Source: Cyclobacteriaceae bacterium
GTDB lineage: Bacteria; Bacteroidota; Bacteroidia; Cytophagales; Cyclobacteriaceae
Assembly: GCA_028285685.1 (NCBI GenBank)
Contig: JANQOR010000028.1
Location: 1-64,000 of the forward strand
DNA: 64,000 nucleotides
Direction of reading: 5' to 3'
Positions within the stretch are counted from its first letter, which is position 1. Each line of letters starts with the position of its first letter. Positions 1-9,554 of this stretch are shown here, piece by piece. Under the pieces are notes generated by a model, which had not been told where the DNA came from, did not search any database, and saw only the letters and a list, made by a program, of their open reading frames with translations. Position numbers and translations under genes: made by a program.

Positions 1-4
1 TTTG

Positions 5-35
5 TTTGATTTTAGGGGGATAATATATTTCTTTG
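5..35 (+). promoter_or_regulatory. Probable promoter of the acpP operon
   Basis: TTTG at 5-8 is followed after 19 bases by TTTCTTTG at 28-35. This fits the Bacteroidota housekeeping promoter (TTTG, about 19-21 bases, TAnnTTTG) with one mismatch in the -7 box. Transcription would begin near 42, giving a leader of roughly 20 nt before the ATG at 65. Function is inferred from consensus only. Confidence 0.5.
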
Positions 36-64
36 CAACTCATTTTAAACCAAACACTAAAAAA

Positions 65-301
65 ATGTCAGAAATAGCACAAAAAGTAACGTCAATCATC
101 ATTGACAAACTAGGTGTGGAAGAGTCTGAAGTAACTCCTGAAGCAAGTTTCACTAATGACTTGGGAGCTGATTCACTAGACACAGTTGAGCTCATCATGG
201 AATTTGAGAAAGAATTTAATATATCCATACCTGATGACCAGGCCGAGAACATCGCTACTGTTGGTCATGCTATCTCTTACCTTGAAGAAAACGTTAAGTA
301 A
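65..301 (+). CDS. acpP: Acyl carrier protein
   Basis: A 78-residue acidic protein, the normal length for the ACP of type II fatty acid synthesis. It carries growing acyl chains on a phosphopantetheine arm in the cytoplasm. The attachment motif GADSLD is present with the serine at residue 37, and the protein continues into the usual EFNISIPDD helix. The frame is open further upstream, but the ATG at 65 is chosen because it gives the canonical N-terminus and lies just after a plausible promoter. fabF follows after 20 nt, and the acpP-fabF-rnc order is typical of Bacteroidota. Confidence 0.97.
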   Translation: MSEIAQKVTSIIIDKLGVEESEVTPEASFTNDLGADSLDTVELIMEFEKEFNISIPDDQAENIATVGHAISYLEENVK

Positions 302-321
302 GCCTTAATCTACCTTACTTT

Positions 322-1575
322 ATGGAATTAAAACGAGTCGTTGTTACCGGGATTGGTGCACTTACACCTATAGGAAATACTAAGGGTGAATTTTGGGATT
401 CTCTAGCCAAGGGTGTAAGTGGTGCAGCTCCGATCACACGATTCGATACCGAAAAATTCCGCACCAAGTTTGCGTGTGAGGTCAAAAACTTTGACGCACT
501 TGAATTCTTTGATAGGAAAGAAGCCAGAAAAATGGACCCCAACACCCACTATGGGATGGTCACGGGTGAAGAAGCCATTCTGGATTCAGGATTGGATCTG
601 GAAAAAATCGACAAGACAAAGGTTGGGGTTATTTGGGGAACCGGGGTTGGTGGATTTAAAACATTTCAGGACGAAATTATGAATTTTGCCAATGGAGATG
701 GGTCACCAAGATTCAATCCATTTTTCATTCCTAAAATGATTGCTGACATCACTGCTGGTCTTTTGTCCATAAAATATGGATTTATGGGGCCCAACTTTGC
801 AACGGTATCAGCCTGTGCCTCATCCAACAATGCAATTACCGATGCTGTGACCTACATTCAGGTAGGCAAAGCAAATGCCATTCTGACCGGAGGATCAGAG
901 GCAGGTGTGATCGAATCGGGAATAGCTGGATTTAATGCAATGAAAGCTTTGTCGGAACGAAATGATTCACCTGAGACAGCCTCTCGTCCTTACGACGTAG
1001 ATCGGGATGGGTTTGTCCTTGGCGAGGGAGCGGGAGCGCTCATATTAGAAGAGTTAGAGCATGCTAAAGCCAGGGGAGCCAAGATCTATGCTGAAATACT
1101 AGGAAATGGCATGTCTGCGGATGCTTTCCATATCACACAACCTCATCCTGATGGGATTGGAATTGAATTGGTGATGAAAAATGCACTTGAGGATGCAGGC
1201 ATAACCCCTGATAAAGTAGACTACATCAATACACATGGTACCTCCACACCTCTCGGTGATTCCGGTGAAATTCGAGCAGTACAACGTGTTTTTGGCGACA
1301 ATGCCCTTAACCTTAACATTAGTTCCACAAAGTCCATGACAGGTCATTTGTTGGGTGCTGCCGGTGCGGTCGAGTTCATCGCTTCCATCATGGCCATAGA
1401 AAAAGGCATCGTTCCTCCAACAATCAACCACTTTACCGATGATCCTGATATAGATCCAAATCTGAATCTTACATTTAACAGTGCTCAGGAGCGAGAAGTC
1501 AACGTTGCAATGAGCAATACTTTCGGGTTTGGTGGTCACAATACTTCAATAATAATTGGCAAATATTCCGACTAG
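322..1575 (+). CDS. fabF: Beta-ketoacyl-ACP synthase II
   Basis: This 417-residue protein matches the usual length of KAS II, which condenses malonyl-ACP with acyl-ACP in fatty acid elongation. The thiolase-fold catalytic triad is visible: Cys165 in VSACASS, His305 in NTHGTSTPLGD and His342 in TGHLLGAAGAVE. The C-terminal FGFGGHN loop is intact. It follows acpP by 20 nt, and its TAG stop shares its G with the GTG start of rnc, so the two are probably translationally coupled. Nothing suggests damage or transfer. Confidence 0.97.
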   Translation: MELKRVVVTGIGALTPIGNTKGEFWDSLAKGVSGAAPITRFDTEKFRTKFACEVKNFDALEFFDRKEARKMDPNTHYGMVTGEEAILDSGLDLEKIDKTKVGVIWGTGVGGFKTFQDEIMNFANGDGSPRFNPFFIPKMIADITAGLLSIKYGFMGPNFATVSACASSNNAITDAVTYIQVGKANAILTGGSEAGVIESGIAGFNAMKALSERNDSPETASRPYDVDRDGFVLGEGAGALILEELEHAKARGAKIYAEILGNGMSADAFHITQPHPDGIGIELVMKNALEDAGITPDKVDYINTHGTSTPLGDSGEIRAVQRVFGDNALNLNISSTKSMTGHLLGAAGAVEFIASIMAIEKGIVPPTINHFTDDPDIDPNLNLTFNSAQEREVNVAMSNTFGFGGHNTSIIIGKYSD

Positions 1576-2300
1576 TGTCGTCGATTCCGAAACGCTTATC
1601 GGGCCGCTTAATTTCCTCCTTCAGTTCTGAAAAAAAACTACGTCAGTCCTTTCGCCTCATAATTGGGCGAAGTCCGATCAATCTGGCATTGTATAAGCAG
1701 GCCATGATGCACAGCAGTGTGGCTGAAACGAACAACCAGGGAATAAAAGAATCATACGAACGTCTGGAATATTTAGGTGATGCCGTTTTGGGTATGGTAG
1801 TAGCGGAGTACTTGTACTCGCAGTATCCTTTTAAGGAAGAAGGGTTTTTAACGGAGATCAGATCCAAAATTGTGAGCCGTGAAGCACTAAACAATCTTGG
1901 ACAAAAAATCGGACTACGGGAGCTTGTTCAGTATAATCAAAGGAACAGAACCAGTAAATCGGTTTATGGTGACGCATTGGAAGCGTTGGTCGGCGCTGTT
2001 CATCTCGATCACGGCTTCAAGTTCTGCAGGAACTTTGTGATAAACAGGTTAATAAAACCTCATTACGACCTCAAGGACTTGATTACCACCATTTCCAATT
2101 TCAAAAGTAAGTTGCTTGAGTGGTCGCAAAAAGAGAACGTGGATTTGAGATTTGAGATAGTGGACGAAGAAGATCGAAAGTTTACCGCTCAGGTGTTTCT
2201 TGATGACAAACCAAAATCGAAGGGATTTGGTTTTAGTAAGAAGAAAGCTGAGCAAGATGCTGCGAGAAGAACATACCAGCAACTTAAATTACCTGAATGA
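1575..2300 (+). CDS. rnc: Ribonuclease III
   Basis: A 241-residue RNase III, a double-stranded-RNA endonuclease for rRNA precursor processing and mRNA decay. The signature ERLEYLGDAVL (residues 62-72) holds acidic metal-binding residues, and a second acidic cluster appears in YGDALEALVGA. A double-stranded-RNA-binding domain runs from about residue 170 to the end, with the typical KKKAEQDAA helix. The GTG start at 1575 overlaps the fabF stop by one base. The gene ends inside an ATGA overlap with nadE, which supports a single operon. Confidence 0.95.
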   Translation: MSSIPKRLSGRLISSFSSEKKLRQSFRLIIGRSPINLALYKQAMMHSSVAETNNQGIKESYERLEYLGDAVLGMVVAEYLYSQYPFKEEGFLTEIRSKIVSREALNNLGQKIGLRELVQYNQRNRTSKSVYGDALEALVGAVHLDHGFKFCRNFVINRLIKPHYDLKDLITTISNFKSKLLEWSQKENVDLRFEIVDEEDRKFTAQVFLDDKPKSKGFGFSKKKAEQDAARRTYQQLKLPE

Positions 2301-4123
2301 GCCGGAAACTTAAGATTGGAGGAGCCTGTGTCAACCAGACGCCAATCGACTGGAAGGGTAATTTGGCCAACATAAAGGCGGCGATCGACCAGGCCAAAGA
2401 GGAAAAAGTAGATATTTTATGCCTGCCTGAACTTTGTATTACAGGTTATGGGTGCGAAGATCTCTTTTTAAGTGACTGGCTCCCTTCAAAAGCACTTGAG
2501 AAGCTTGAAGAAATTATTCCCTGGACCGATAAAATAGCTGTCACTGTCGGCCTTCCGATTCACCTCGATGATGCTATTTACAACACCACGTGCTTTATTT
2601 CAGATCTTGAGATCAAGGGTTTTTATGCCAAGCAAAAGCTAGCAAATGACGGTGTTCATTATGAGCCTCGATGGTTTAAAGAATGGAAATCCAGAGAAAT
2701 TGTCGATTTCTCGTATGGCGAGAATACGTATCCCTTTGGCCACATCACACTTAATCACAAGGGGGTCTCCATTGGATTTGAAATTTGTGAAGATGCCTGG
2801 CCCGAAGATCGCCCCGCTTTGGACTATACCACTAAGGTTGATCTCATTTTGAATCCGAGTGCCTCACATTTTGCATTTAAGAAGGCAAAATTTCGTGAAG
2901 ATCTCGTATGCAAAGGCTCCCAATTACTAGACTGTGTCTATGTCTACGTGAATCTATTAGGCAACGAGGCAGGCCGTCTGATCTACGATGGTGACATCTT
3001 AATTGCTGATCGGGGTAAGTTGATTGGACGAAATGAGCGACTGTCATTTCAGAACCTCAAGCTTCTCTCAGTCACCGTCGACTTTGATTCCAAAGGGACT
3101 GAAGAGCTTCTCCGGCCTAATTTCCAGGATCAAAATGCGGAGTTCACAAAAGCAGCAGCGCTAGCACTTTTTGATTATTTGAGAAAAAGCCGAAGCAAAG
3201 GCTTCGTTCTTTCTTTAAGTGGCGGTGCAGATTCAAGCACCATAGCAACGCTTGTCTCCGAAGTGGTTAGACTGGGAGTCGAAGAACTGGGAAAACAAGC
3301 ATTCGAAAAGAAGCTTGGGTTTAGTTTAGAAGGCTCTGAATGGCAGGAATTTGTAAATCAACTTCTTACCGCAGCCTACCAGGGAACTAAAAACTCGTCC
3401 AAGGAAACGTTTGACTCGGCAAAAAAGCTTGCGCTCTCATTAGGAGCCAAATTTTATTCCTGGGAAATAGATGAGCAGGTAGATGCGGCAAGAGAAATCA
3501 TAGAACGTGAGATCGGGCGTGAATTAACCTGGGAAAATGATGACATTACACTGCAAAATATACAGGCACGATCCAGGTCTCCGATTATATGGATGCTAGC
3601 CAATCTTGACAACGCATTGCTTTTGGCAACATCGAATCGCAGCGAGGGTGATGTAGGTTACGCGACCATGGACGGTGATACTAGTGGCAGCATTTCCCCA
3701 ATAGCAGGAGTAAGTAAGACATTCATCCTGCAATGGCTAAAATATGCTGAGAAAGAGTTGGGATATTCTGGCCTGGAAGATGTAAATAGACTTAGTCCGA
3801 CCGCTGAGTTGCGACCGGAAGATCACCACCAGACAGATGAAGAAGACCTTATGCCTTATGAGGTACTTAAGCAAATTGAGCTCGAAGCAATTTTGAATGG
3901 TAAGTCTCCTGCAGCCATTCACAAACTACTCTCGGAGGTTTATGATGCTGCGGAATCGAAAATGTGGGTAACAAAATTTTTCCAGCTTTGGACCAGAAAT
4001 CAATGGAAGCGAGAGCGGCTTGCACCAAGCTTCCACTTTGATGATTTTAATATCGATCCACGTTCATGGTACAGATTCCCGATTTTATCAGGTGGATACA
4101 GAGAAGAGTTAGAAGATCTGTAA
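2297..4123 (+). CDS. nadE: Glutamine-dependent NAD(+) synthetase
   Basis: A 608-residue two-domain enzyme that amidates nicotinic acid adenine dinucleotide to NAD, taking ammonia from glutamine. The N-terminal nitrilase-type glutaminase domain shows its triad: Glu45 (CLPELCITGYG), Lys112 (YAKQKL) and Cys164 (GFEICEDAW). The C-terminal synthetase domain starts near residue 290 with the ATP pyrophosphatase loop SGGADS (308-313). The ATG overlaps the rnc stop by four bases (ATGA). It is the last gene of the operon; the next gene is convergent, 11 nt away, with no clear terminator between. Confidence 0.95.
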   Translation: MSRKLKIGGACVNQTPIDWKGNLANIKAAIDQAKEEKVDILCLPELCITGYGCEDLFLSDWLPSKALEKLEEIIPWTDKIAVTVGLPIHLDDAIYNTTCFISDLEIKGFYAKQKLANDGVHYEPRWFKEWKSREIVDFSYGENTYPFGHITLNHKGVSIGFEICEDAWPEDRPALDYTTKVDLILNPSASHFAFKKAKFREDLVCKGSQLLDCVYVYVNLLGNEAGRLIYDGDILIADRGKLIGRNERLSFQNLKLLSVTVDFDSKGTEELLRPNFQDQNAEFTKAAALALFDYLRKSRSKGFVLSLSGGADSSTIATLVSEVVRLGVEELGKQAFEKKLGFSLEGSEWQEFVNQLLTAAYQGTKNSSKETFDSAKKLALSLGAKFYSWEIDEQVDAAREIIEREIGRELTWENDDITLQNIQARSRSPIIWMLANLDNALLLATSNRSEGDVGYATMDGDTSGSISPIAGVSKTFILQWLKYAEKELGYSGLEDVNRLSPTAELRPEDHHQTDEEDLMPYEVLKQIELEAILNGKSPAAIHKLLSEVYDAAESKMWVTKFFQLWTRNQWKRERLAPSFHFDDFNIDPRSWYRFPILSGGYREELEDL

Positions 4124-4134
4124 TTGCTACAAAG

Positions 4135-6762
4135 TCACTCCGATCTTAAGCTGTCAACCGGATTCTTAGCAGCTGCTTTTTTGCTATGGAATAACACCGT
4201 GACTAGCGTTACCGTCAAAAGAACAGCAACCACGAAAGCATATATGCCAACCGATGGCGAAATCCTGTAACTAAAACCATTTAGCCAATCATTTGTCATC
4301 AAATGTGCTGCTGGCAAGCTAATTAGAAAACTGACCATCACGAGAACTATAAAACTACCAACAAGCCTGGATGTAATGTTAGATACGGTTGCTCCCAAAA
4401 CCTTTCGAATACCAATCTCTCTGGTTTTTTGCCGGATCATGTACAGTGAAAAACTAAAAAGCCCCAGGCAGGCAATCAGAATCGCCAAGACAGTAAAGTA
4501 AAAGAGAACACGCTGAAATTGGCGATCATTTGAATACAGTTGACGAAGACTATTGCTTTGAAAAAAAGCTTCAAAGGGTATTTCAGGCGCGACAGCTTTT
4601 GTGATCTTCTCTATTTTTTCCATGGCACCTGACACATCGGAACCATCAATTTTAATATGGGCATGATAGAATTCTTCAGGCCTAACATAAAACACCGCCG
4701 GGTAAACGGCAATGTGAATAGACTCCATCTTAAAGTCTTTGATCACTCCAACCACTTTCAAGTCTCGTTGCTCGCCCCATCCAAAACTTACATGAAGTGT
4801 CTGATCGAGTATGTCATCGACTGACGCCAGACCTGCAGCCCGTAAAAATGCTTCGTTAACAATCGCAGAGCCATTCAAATCAGACGGATATAATCGGTTT
4901 AAACTCCGGCCACCTATAAACTGGGCACCTAGCACATCCAGGAACTCATGACTTGACTCAAATCGAAGTGATGAAATAGAAACATTTTCACCTGTTTTTG
5001 GATTGACGACATCGAAATTCTCACCAAACATCTGCGGACTACCCACGTATTGCGATGCGGCTGCCACCTGCAAGATCTCGGGCTCTGCTTCAAGTCTTGT
5101 CCTGAGAAGATCGAATTTCTGAACAGTTTCGACCGTTCCAAGAGGCACTATAATCAAGTGCTCTGTCTCAAAGCCGAGATCTGAATTTATTGCATAGTCC
5201 ATCTGCCTGTACACGATGATTGCTGAAAAGAGTATGAGCGTTGAGGCTATAAACTGTGTGACTACCAACACTTTTCGAAATAGGTAAGACTTTTTAGATA
5301 CGACCAGACCAGACTTTAATACAGCAGAAGGCTTCAAAACGGCCAGTATAATGGCAGGGTAGGATCCAGCCAGAAATCCTATCCCCACAGATGCAATTAG
5401 CATCCATGTGATTAGGCTCCAATCCTCTAAAAGGACAGTGGTAATATGTCGATCAAACAGATTATTGACGATTGGAATAAGGAGGTAAGTTGCCACTACC
5501 GCCAGGACCGCTGCAAACAAACAGAGTAGCTGAGATTCTAACATGTGCTGCCAAAAAATACCACTTTTGTTTGCTCCAATAGCCTTTCTTATTCCGATCT
5601 CTTTTCCCCTCCCCATTGACCTGGCAGTCGCCACGTTCGTATAGTTGATGCCTGACATAACGAGGATCAAAAAGCCAACTATTGAAATAAAATAGGAATA
5701 TTTTACATCGCTGGTCGGTCCCAACTCTTGTCCGGAATCATTAGGATGTAGGTAAATATTTGTCACCTCTTGTAGCTTAAAGGAAGTTTCCTCCAACTCC
5801 CCTTCCTGAAGATGATCTTCCATCAAATCTCCAATTTTGCTACCTACTTCCTCCCAAGCCATTCCATCTATTAGTGTGACATAGTTGAAGTAATAGTAGA
5901 TGTCCCAGCTGTCAATAATGTCTTTGAAGTGATCTGATCGCAGCGTGGCAAAAGAATTCAAGATATCAAATTGAAGGTGAGAATTTGTTGGAGGATCTTC
6001 CACTACACCAGTTACGACAAGTGTTACATCCTGGTAAAAAAGGGTTTTGAAGACGATCGTTTGACCCATCGGATCTTCAGCGCCAAAATACTTTTGCGCT
6101 GTTGATCTTGTTAAAACTACCGACCTTGAATTCTTCAGAGAGCTTTCCCGCTCACCAGAAATCATCTCATAGTCCATCACTTCAAGAAACTTTGAGTCCG
6201 CCCACAAATACTTTGGCTCTTTGAAAACCTTATCTTCCTTTACCGCATACATTCCATCCTCGCGGAATTTGCAAATGCGAGCTACTGCTTTTACTTCGGG
6301 AATTTTCTCCGCAATCTCAAGAGCAAGCGGCGCGGGAACATTGCAGTAGGTCTTTTTTCCGTCTTCACCATTGATGTCCATCGCCACGCGGTAGACATTC
6401 TGATCGGCGAGATGGTCATCAAAACTTGACTCATATTGAACAAATTTTGAGATCATAAAGAAGCTAAAAAAGCCTACAGTCAGAATGACCAGCGCTGAAA
6501 TGGAAAATTCCAGGTGGCGTGAAAGATTTCTAAGACCAGTTTTGAAATAGTTGGCCAGTAGTCCCCTACTTAGCAGTGTTTGTGTGTTTAATTCACTGAA
6601 AAGGTCAAGTATTAGGTGAAGCTTGGCACGGATTGGACCGGAGGTGCGAAACCTTTGATTATACAGTTCCTCAATATCCCCAAGTAGATATTCATAATTC
6701 GCCCGACCAGCAACAATGCGTACTATTTTTTTTGCCCATTTTGGGATTTCCAAATGACTCAT
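4135..6762 (-). CDS. FtsX/MacB-type ABC transporter permease
   Basis: An 875-residue membrane protein. The first 80 residues resemble the cytoplasmic 'permease prefix' seen in PadR-linked permeases of Bacteroidota. A first transmembrane helix (about 90-112), a MacB-like periplasmic domain and an FtsX domain (about 380-475) follow; then a second periplasmic half and a final FtsX domain (about 755-870). The motifs GRGKEIGIRKAIGA and QKTREIGIRKVLGA mark the two coupling helices. It starts within an ATGA overlap with the PadR gene. No ATPase gene is nearby, so its partner is encoded elsewhere or absent. Substrate unknown. Confidence 0.88.
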   Translation of the reverse strand: MSHLEIPKWAKKIVRIVAGRANYEYLLGDIEELYNQRFRTSGPIRAKLHLILDLFSELNTQTLLSRGLLANYFKTGLRNLSRHLEFSISALVILTVGFFSFFMISKFVQYESSFDDHLADQNVYRVAMDINGEDGKKTYCNVPAPLALEIAEKIPEVKAVARICKFREDGMYAVKEDKVFKEPKYLWADSKFLEVMDYEMISGERESSLKNSRSVVLTRSTAQKYFGAEDPMGQTIVFKTLFYQDVTLVVTGVVEDPPTNSHLQFDILNSFATLRSDHFKDIIDSWDIYYYFNYVTLIDGMAWEEVGSKIGDLMEDHLQEGELEETSFKLQEVTNIYLHPNDSGQELGPTSDVKYSYFISIVGFLILVMSGINYTNVATARSMGRGKEIGIRKAIGANKSGIFWQHMLESQLLCLFAAVLAVVATYLLIPIVNNLFDRHITTVLLEDWSLITWMLIASVGIGFLAGSYPAIILAVLKPSAVLKSGLVVSKKSYLFRKVLVVTQFIASTLILFSAIIVYRQMDYAINSDLGFETEHLIIVPLGTVETVQKFDLLRTRLEAEPEILQVAAASQYVGSPQMFGENFDVVNPKTGENVSISSLRFESSHEFLDVLGAQFIGGRSLNRLYPSDLNGSAIVNEAFLRAAGLASVDDILDQTLHVSFGWGEQRDLKVVGVIKDFKMESIHIAVYPAVFYVRPEEFYHAHIKIDGSDVSGAMEKIEKITKAVAPEIPFEAFFQSNSLRQLYSNDRQFQRVLFYFTVLAILIACLGLFSFSLYMIRQKTREIGIRKVLGATVSNITSRLVGSFIVLVMVSFLISLPAAHLMTNDWLNGFSYRISPSVGIYAFVVAVLLTVTLVTVLFHSKKAAAKNPVDSLRSE

Positions 6763-7085
6763 GAGGTTGAAGTGTTAGGGATTAATTGAAATAGATCATG
6801 ACGTAGATTGTGGCTGACTGTTAGTGCTTCCTGGCCCTCCCTTGTAAGCAGATATATTTTCTTGCGTCGACCACCTCTGTCCTCATGGCCATGGCCAATT
6901 TCTGTTTGTACAAAACCCTTTTTCTCAAGCCGGTTAAGTGCGGAATGTAGTGCACCAATACTTGGCCTCCTTTTAGTCTTGGCTTCAATCTCATTTTTGA
7001 TTGTCACTCCGTAAGCGTTACCGTGCAGGGCACCTACAAGCAACAATACCAGTTCTTCAAATTCACCTAGATGGGTCCCTTTCAT
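6759..7085 (-). CDS. PadR family transcriptional regulator
   Basis: A 108-residue winged-helix protein of the PadR family, usually a repressor. The N-terminal segment LGEFEELVLLLVGALHGNAYGVTI and the wing GRRKKIYLLTREGQEAL are typical. The stop overlaps the start of the permease gene by four bases, so the regulator and permease are co-transcribed and the permease is its likely target. Two identical 20-bp repeats lie over the promoter and the start codon, which suggests autoregulation. The short C-terminal helix is that of a small PadR-s2 type protein. Confidence 0.93.
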   Translation of the reverse strand: MKGTHLGEFEELVLLLVGALHGNAYGVTIKNEIEAKTKRRPSIGALHSALNRLEKKGFVQTEIGHGHEDRGGRRKKIYLLTREGQEALTVSHNLRHDLFQLIPNTSTS

Positions 7086-7136
7086 AGAACATTCCTATTT
7101 GTAGATTCAGGCAAATATAGAACATTCCTATTTGTA
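7084..7136 (-). promoter_or_regulatory. Tandem 20-bp repeat and promoter of the padR operon
   Basis: ATAGAACATTCCTATTTGTA occurs exactly at 7084-7103 and again at 7117-7136, a period of 33 bp (about three helical turns). On the minus strand a TATATTTG box (plus 7112-7119) matches TAnnTTTG and overlaps the distal copy. The proximal copy reaches the padR start codon at 7085. Each copy contains an imperfect palindrome, TAGGAATGTTCTA on the minus strand. The arrangement fits an autoregulatory PadR operator; binding is inferred. Confidence 0.7.
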
Positions 7137-7160
7137 AACACATCTTGAATTGATCAATTT

Positions 7161-7382
7161 CTAGGGAACGGGATCATGTCCACTCCCTCCCCACGGGTGG
7201 CATCTCCCAATCCTCTTTATTCCCAACCAGGTACCTTTCAGTATTCCATGTTTTAGTATTGCTTCTTTGGCATAGTGAGAGCAGGTTGGAGTAAACCTGC
7301 ATGCACTGGGAAAGTAGGGAGAAATAACAGCCTGATATAGCTGGATCGGTAAAATGAAAATTTGCCTCAAGACTTTTCTCAC
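7161..7382 (-). CDS. yidD: Membrane protein insertion efficiency factor YidD
   Basis: A 73-residue protein of the YidD family, which assists YidC/Sec insertion of inner-membrane proteins. It has an amphipathic N-terminus ([24 protein letters not shown]) with the conserved cysteines, and the C-terminal [14 protein letters not shown] motif. The chosen start is GTG at 7382; a TTG four codons in is an alternative. A TAnnTTTG-like box (TACTTTTG on the minus strand, plus 7387-7394) sits only a few bases upstream, so the mRNA may be nearly leaderless or start internally. It is not beside rnpA or yidC here. Confidence 0.93.
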   Translation of the reverse strand: MRKVLRQIFILPIQLYQAVISPYFPSACRFTPTCSHYAKEAILKHGILKGTWLGIKRIGRCHPWGGSGHDPVP

Positions 7383-7486
7383 GCAACAAAAGTACGTATC
7401 AAATTTGCATGCGGAACGAAAATTTTGTCTGTTTGCATCGCCTATCTTCCTAAAATTGAAGTGACGATAATCTTAGGATAAATCAA

Positions 7487-8890
7487 TTGAAAAGGTTTTT
7501 CTTCATTTTTTATTTGCTCGGACAAGGTCTTTGTGGCTGGTCTCAGTCCTCCGATTCTAGTGAAGCTGTCTCCATTCGAAAAATTATAATAGACGGAAAC
7601 AGAAAAACGAAGATGCAAATCATCACCCGTGAGCTAAGCTTCAAGGAAGGTGAGCAATATCCAAGAGATCAACTCGACAGTATCTTTAAGTGGAACAGAA
7701 ACAGAGTCTACCGCACGAACCTGTTTAATGAAGTAACATTTAATACCATAGACGTTGAGGACGGATTGGTTGACATTAAGATTGATCTAACAGAGCGCTG
7801 GTATATTTATCCTATTCCCATTTTTAAGCTTGCCGATCGAAATTTCAACGACTGGTGGGTAAATCGAAATCGTGATCTCAGCAGGGTAAACATTGGCCTT
7901 AGGCTGTCACACTTTAATTTCCGGGGAAGATCAGAACGCCTAAGATTAACTACACAGTTTGGATTTACTACGAGATTAAGTCTTGGGTATCGCATTCCAT
8001 ACATTGAAAAGACCCAGAGACATGGGCTGATCTTCAATTTTGCTTTTCTTGAAGCCAAGAACCTGGCAGTTGTCACTCGCGATAATGTTAGAAGATTTCT
8101 ACAAGGTGAGGAATTGTTGAGAAAGGTCTTTACCAGTCGGGTTACTCATAGTTTCCGAAACTCTTTTTATTCCTTTCATTTCCTAAACATTGGACATACA
8201 AATGTTCAAATCGCGGACACTGTCGCAGCATTGAACTCTAATTATCTCGGAGAAAGCGCAACCAACCAGTCTTATTTCCGGGCGGGTTATCAATACTCCT
8301 GGGACAAGCGGGACAACCGAAACTATCCGCTTGACGGTGAGTGGTATACTGCAGGAATAGCAAAGTTTGGTCTTGGTATCTTTGATGATGGAGTAGATTT
8401 TTGGACGCTGAGCTTGAGTGCAGCTAAGTTCAATGATCTTGGCAAAAACTTCTACCATGCCAGTAACCTGATTGCACTATTCTCCTTTCCAGATGAAAGG
8501 AGTTATTTCAATTACTTCTCTATTGGGTTTCTTAAAAACTCATTGAGAGGTTATGAACTCAATATCATCGAAGGAAGTAACTACCTGATTCAGAAGAATG
8601 AAATTAAAAAGAAGATTCTTTCACACAAACAAGATCTAAGTGGATTTATGCCGGTTAGACAATTTCAGATATTTCCAATCTCGTTATACGGAAAAGTCTT
8701 CTTCGATCAAGGTTATGCCAAAGGTTATCCTGATTATACCGGTAGCGACAAACTGGATGATCAGTACCTGTATGCCTACGGTGTGGGGCTTGACCTGGTC
8801 ATAATTCACGATTCTGTCATTCGATTTGAATTGTCTAGGAACAAGCTCGATGAGACTAACTTTTTTGTGAATTTTCTTTCTGCATTCTAG
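7487..8890 (+). CDS. BamA/TamA-like outer membrane barrel protein with one POTRA domain
   Basis: A 467-residue protein with a signal peptide (cleavage near residue 20, after GWSQ). One POTRA-like domain follows (about 28-105; IRKIIIDGNRKTKMQIITRELSFKEGEQYP). The rest is rich in alternating aromatic strands typical of a 16-stranded barrel, including a BamA-like YSWDKRDNRNYPLDGEW stretch. Such short Omp85 relatives occur in Bacteroidota; the cargo is unknown. The start is TTG at 7487, chosen because it gives a good signal peptide. Its stop overlaps the stop of the convergent MORN gene by four bases (CTAG). Confidence 0.85.
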   Translation: MKRFFFIFYLLGQGLCGWSQSSDSSEAVSIRKIIIDGNRKTKMQIITRELSFKEGEQYPRDQLDSIFKWNRNRVYRTNLFNEVTFNTIDVEDGLVDIKIDLTERWYIYPIPIFKLADRNFNDWWVNRNRDLSRVNIGLRLSHFNFRGRSERLRLTTQFGFTTRLSLGYRIPYIEKTQRHGLIFNFAFLEAKNLAVVTRDNVRRFLQGEELLRKVFTSRVTHSFRNSFYSFHFLNIGHTNVQIADTVAALNSNYLGESATNQSYFRAGYQYSWDKRDNRNYPLDGEWYTAGIAKFGLGIFDDGVDFWTLSLSAAKFNDLGKNFYHASNLIALFSFPDERSYFNYFSIGFLKNSLRGYELNIIEGSNYLIQKNEIKKKILSHKQDLSGFMPVRQFQIFPISLYGKVFFDQGYAKGYPDYTGSDKLDDQYLYAYGVGLDLVIIHDSVIRFELSRNKLDETNFFVNFLSAF

Positions 8891-9495
8891 TCAAAATTTT
8901 TCCACTTCTTCTTTTTCCCATTTTTGAAATAGTACCACTGACCAACTTCTTTTCCGTTAGACCACGTTCCCTCGTAGGTTTGATCTCCCTCCTCATCATA
9001 ATACTTCCAAAGGCCAGATTCTTTGCCTTCAACAAAATCCCCGGTCTGATTGACTTTTCCATTTTCGAAGTAGAAAATCCATGCTCCCGTTGGAAGGCCT
9101 AAACCATAGTAGCCCTTTCTCTTTAGCAGTCCCGTCTCATAGTAAAACACCCACAAACCTTCGTAAAGTCCATCTAGAAAGACTCCTTTCTTTTCCAGCT
9201 GTCCATTTGGAAAAAAATACCATGACGAATCTGTTTGTAAATCATGGAGCCAGTTCTCCCGCGCGATCAACACACCATCTTCAGCGTAATATTCTTGAAT
9301 TCCATTTAAACCGCCAGCCTCATAGTTCAAATTGGCGCTGATTTCTCCATCCGGATAGTAAAACTTCCAAGAACCAACCTTCAAACCATCTTCAATCAAT
9401 CCTGTCGAACGGAGGCTACCGTCCAGGTAATATTCCTGCGCGGAAGAGTTTAATATTCCAAGTACAAGTATTTGTATGAAAAAGAGATGGCGCAT
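8887..9495 (-). CDS. Exported MORN-repeat protein (YwqK-like)
   Basis: A 202-residue protein with a signal peptide (about 1-19, ending NSSAQ). At least six repeats of the MORN type follow, of the form G-x-W-x-Y-Y-x-N-G, for example KVGSWKFYYPDGEI and GLWVFYYETGLLKRKG. Database families label such proteins 'YwqK-like antitoxin', but nothing in this context supports a toxin-antitoxin role. It is more likely an extracytoplasmic beta-hairpin repeat protein of unknown function. It converges on the barrel gene with overlapping stop codons. Confidence 0.82.
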   Translation of the reverse strand: MRHLFFIQILVLGILNSSAQEYYLDGSLRSTGLIEDGLKVGSWKFYYPDGEISANLNYEAGGLNGIQEYYAEDGVLIARENWLHDLQTDSSWYFFPNGQLEKKGVFLDGLYEGLWVFYYETGLLKRKGYYGLGLPTGAWIFYFENGKVNQTGDFVEGKESGLWKYYDEEGDQTYEGTWSNGKEVGQWYYFKNGKKKKWKNFD

Positions 9496-9554
9496 ACTAT
9501 ATGTAAACTACCATAATATACATTTATTGAGTTAATGGCCCAATTTGGCAAGCT

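Noticed and set aside
8887-9495. Toxin-antitoxin role for the YwqK-like MORN protein.
   Set aside because: It has a signal peptide and no toxin gene beside it; the label is a database name for the repeat.
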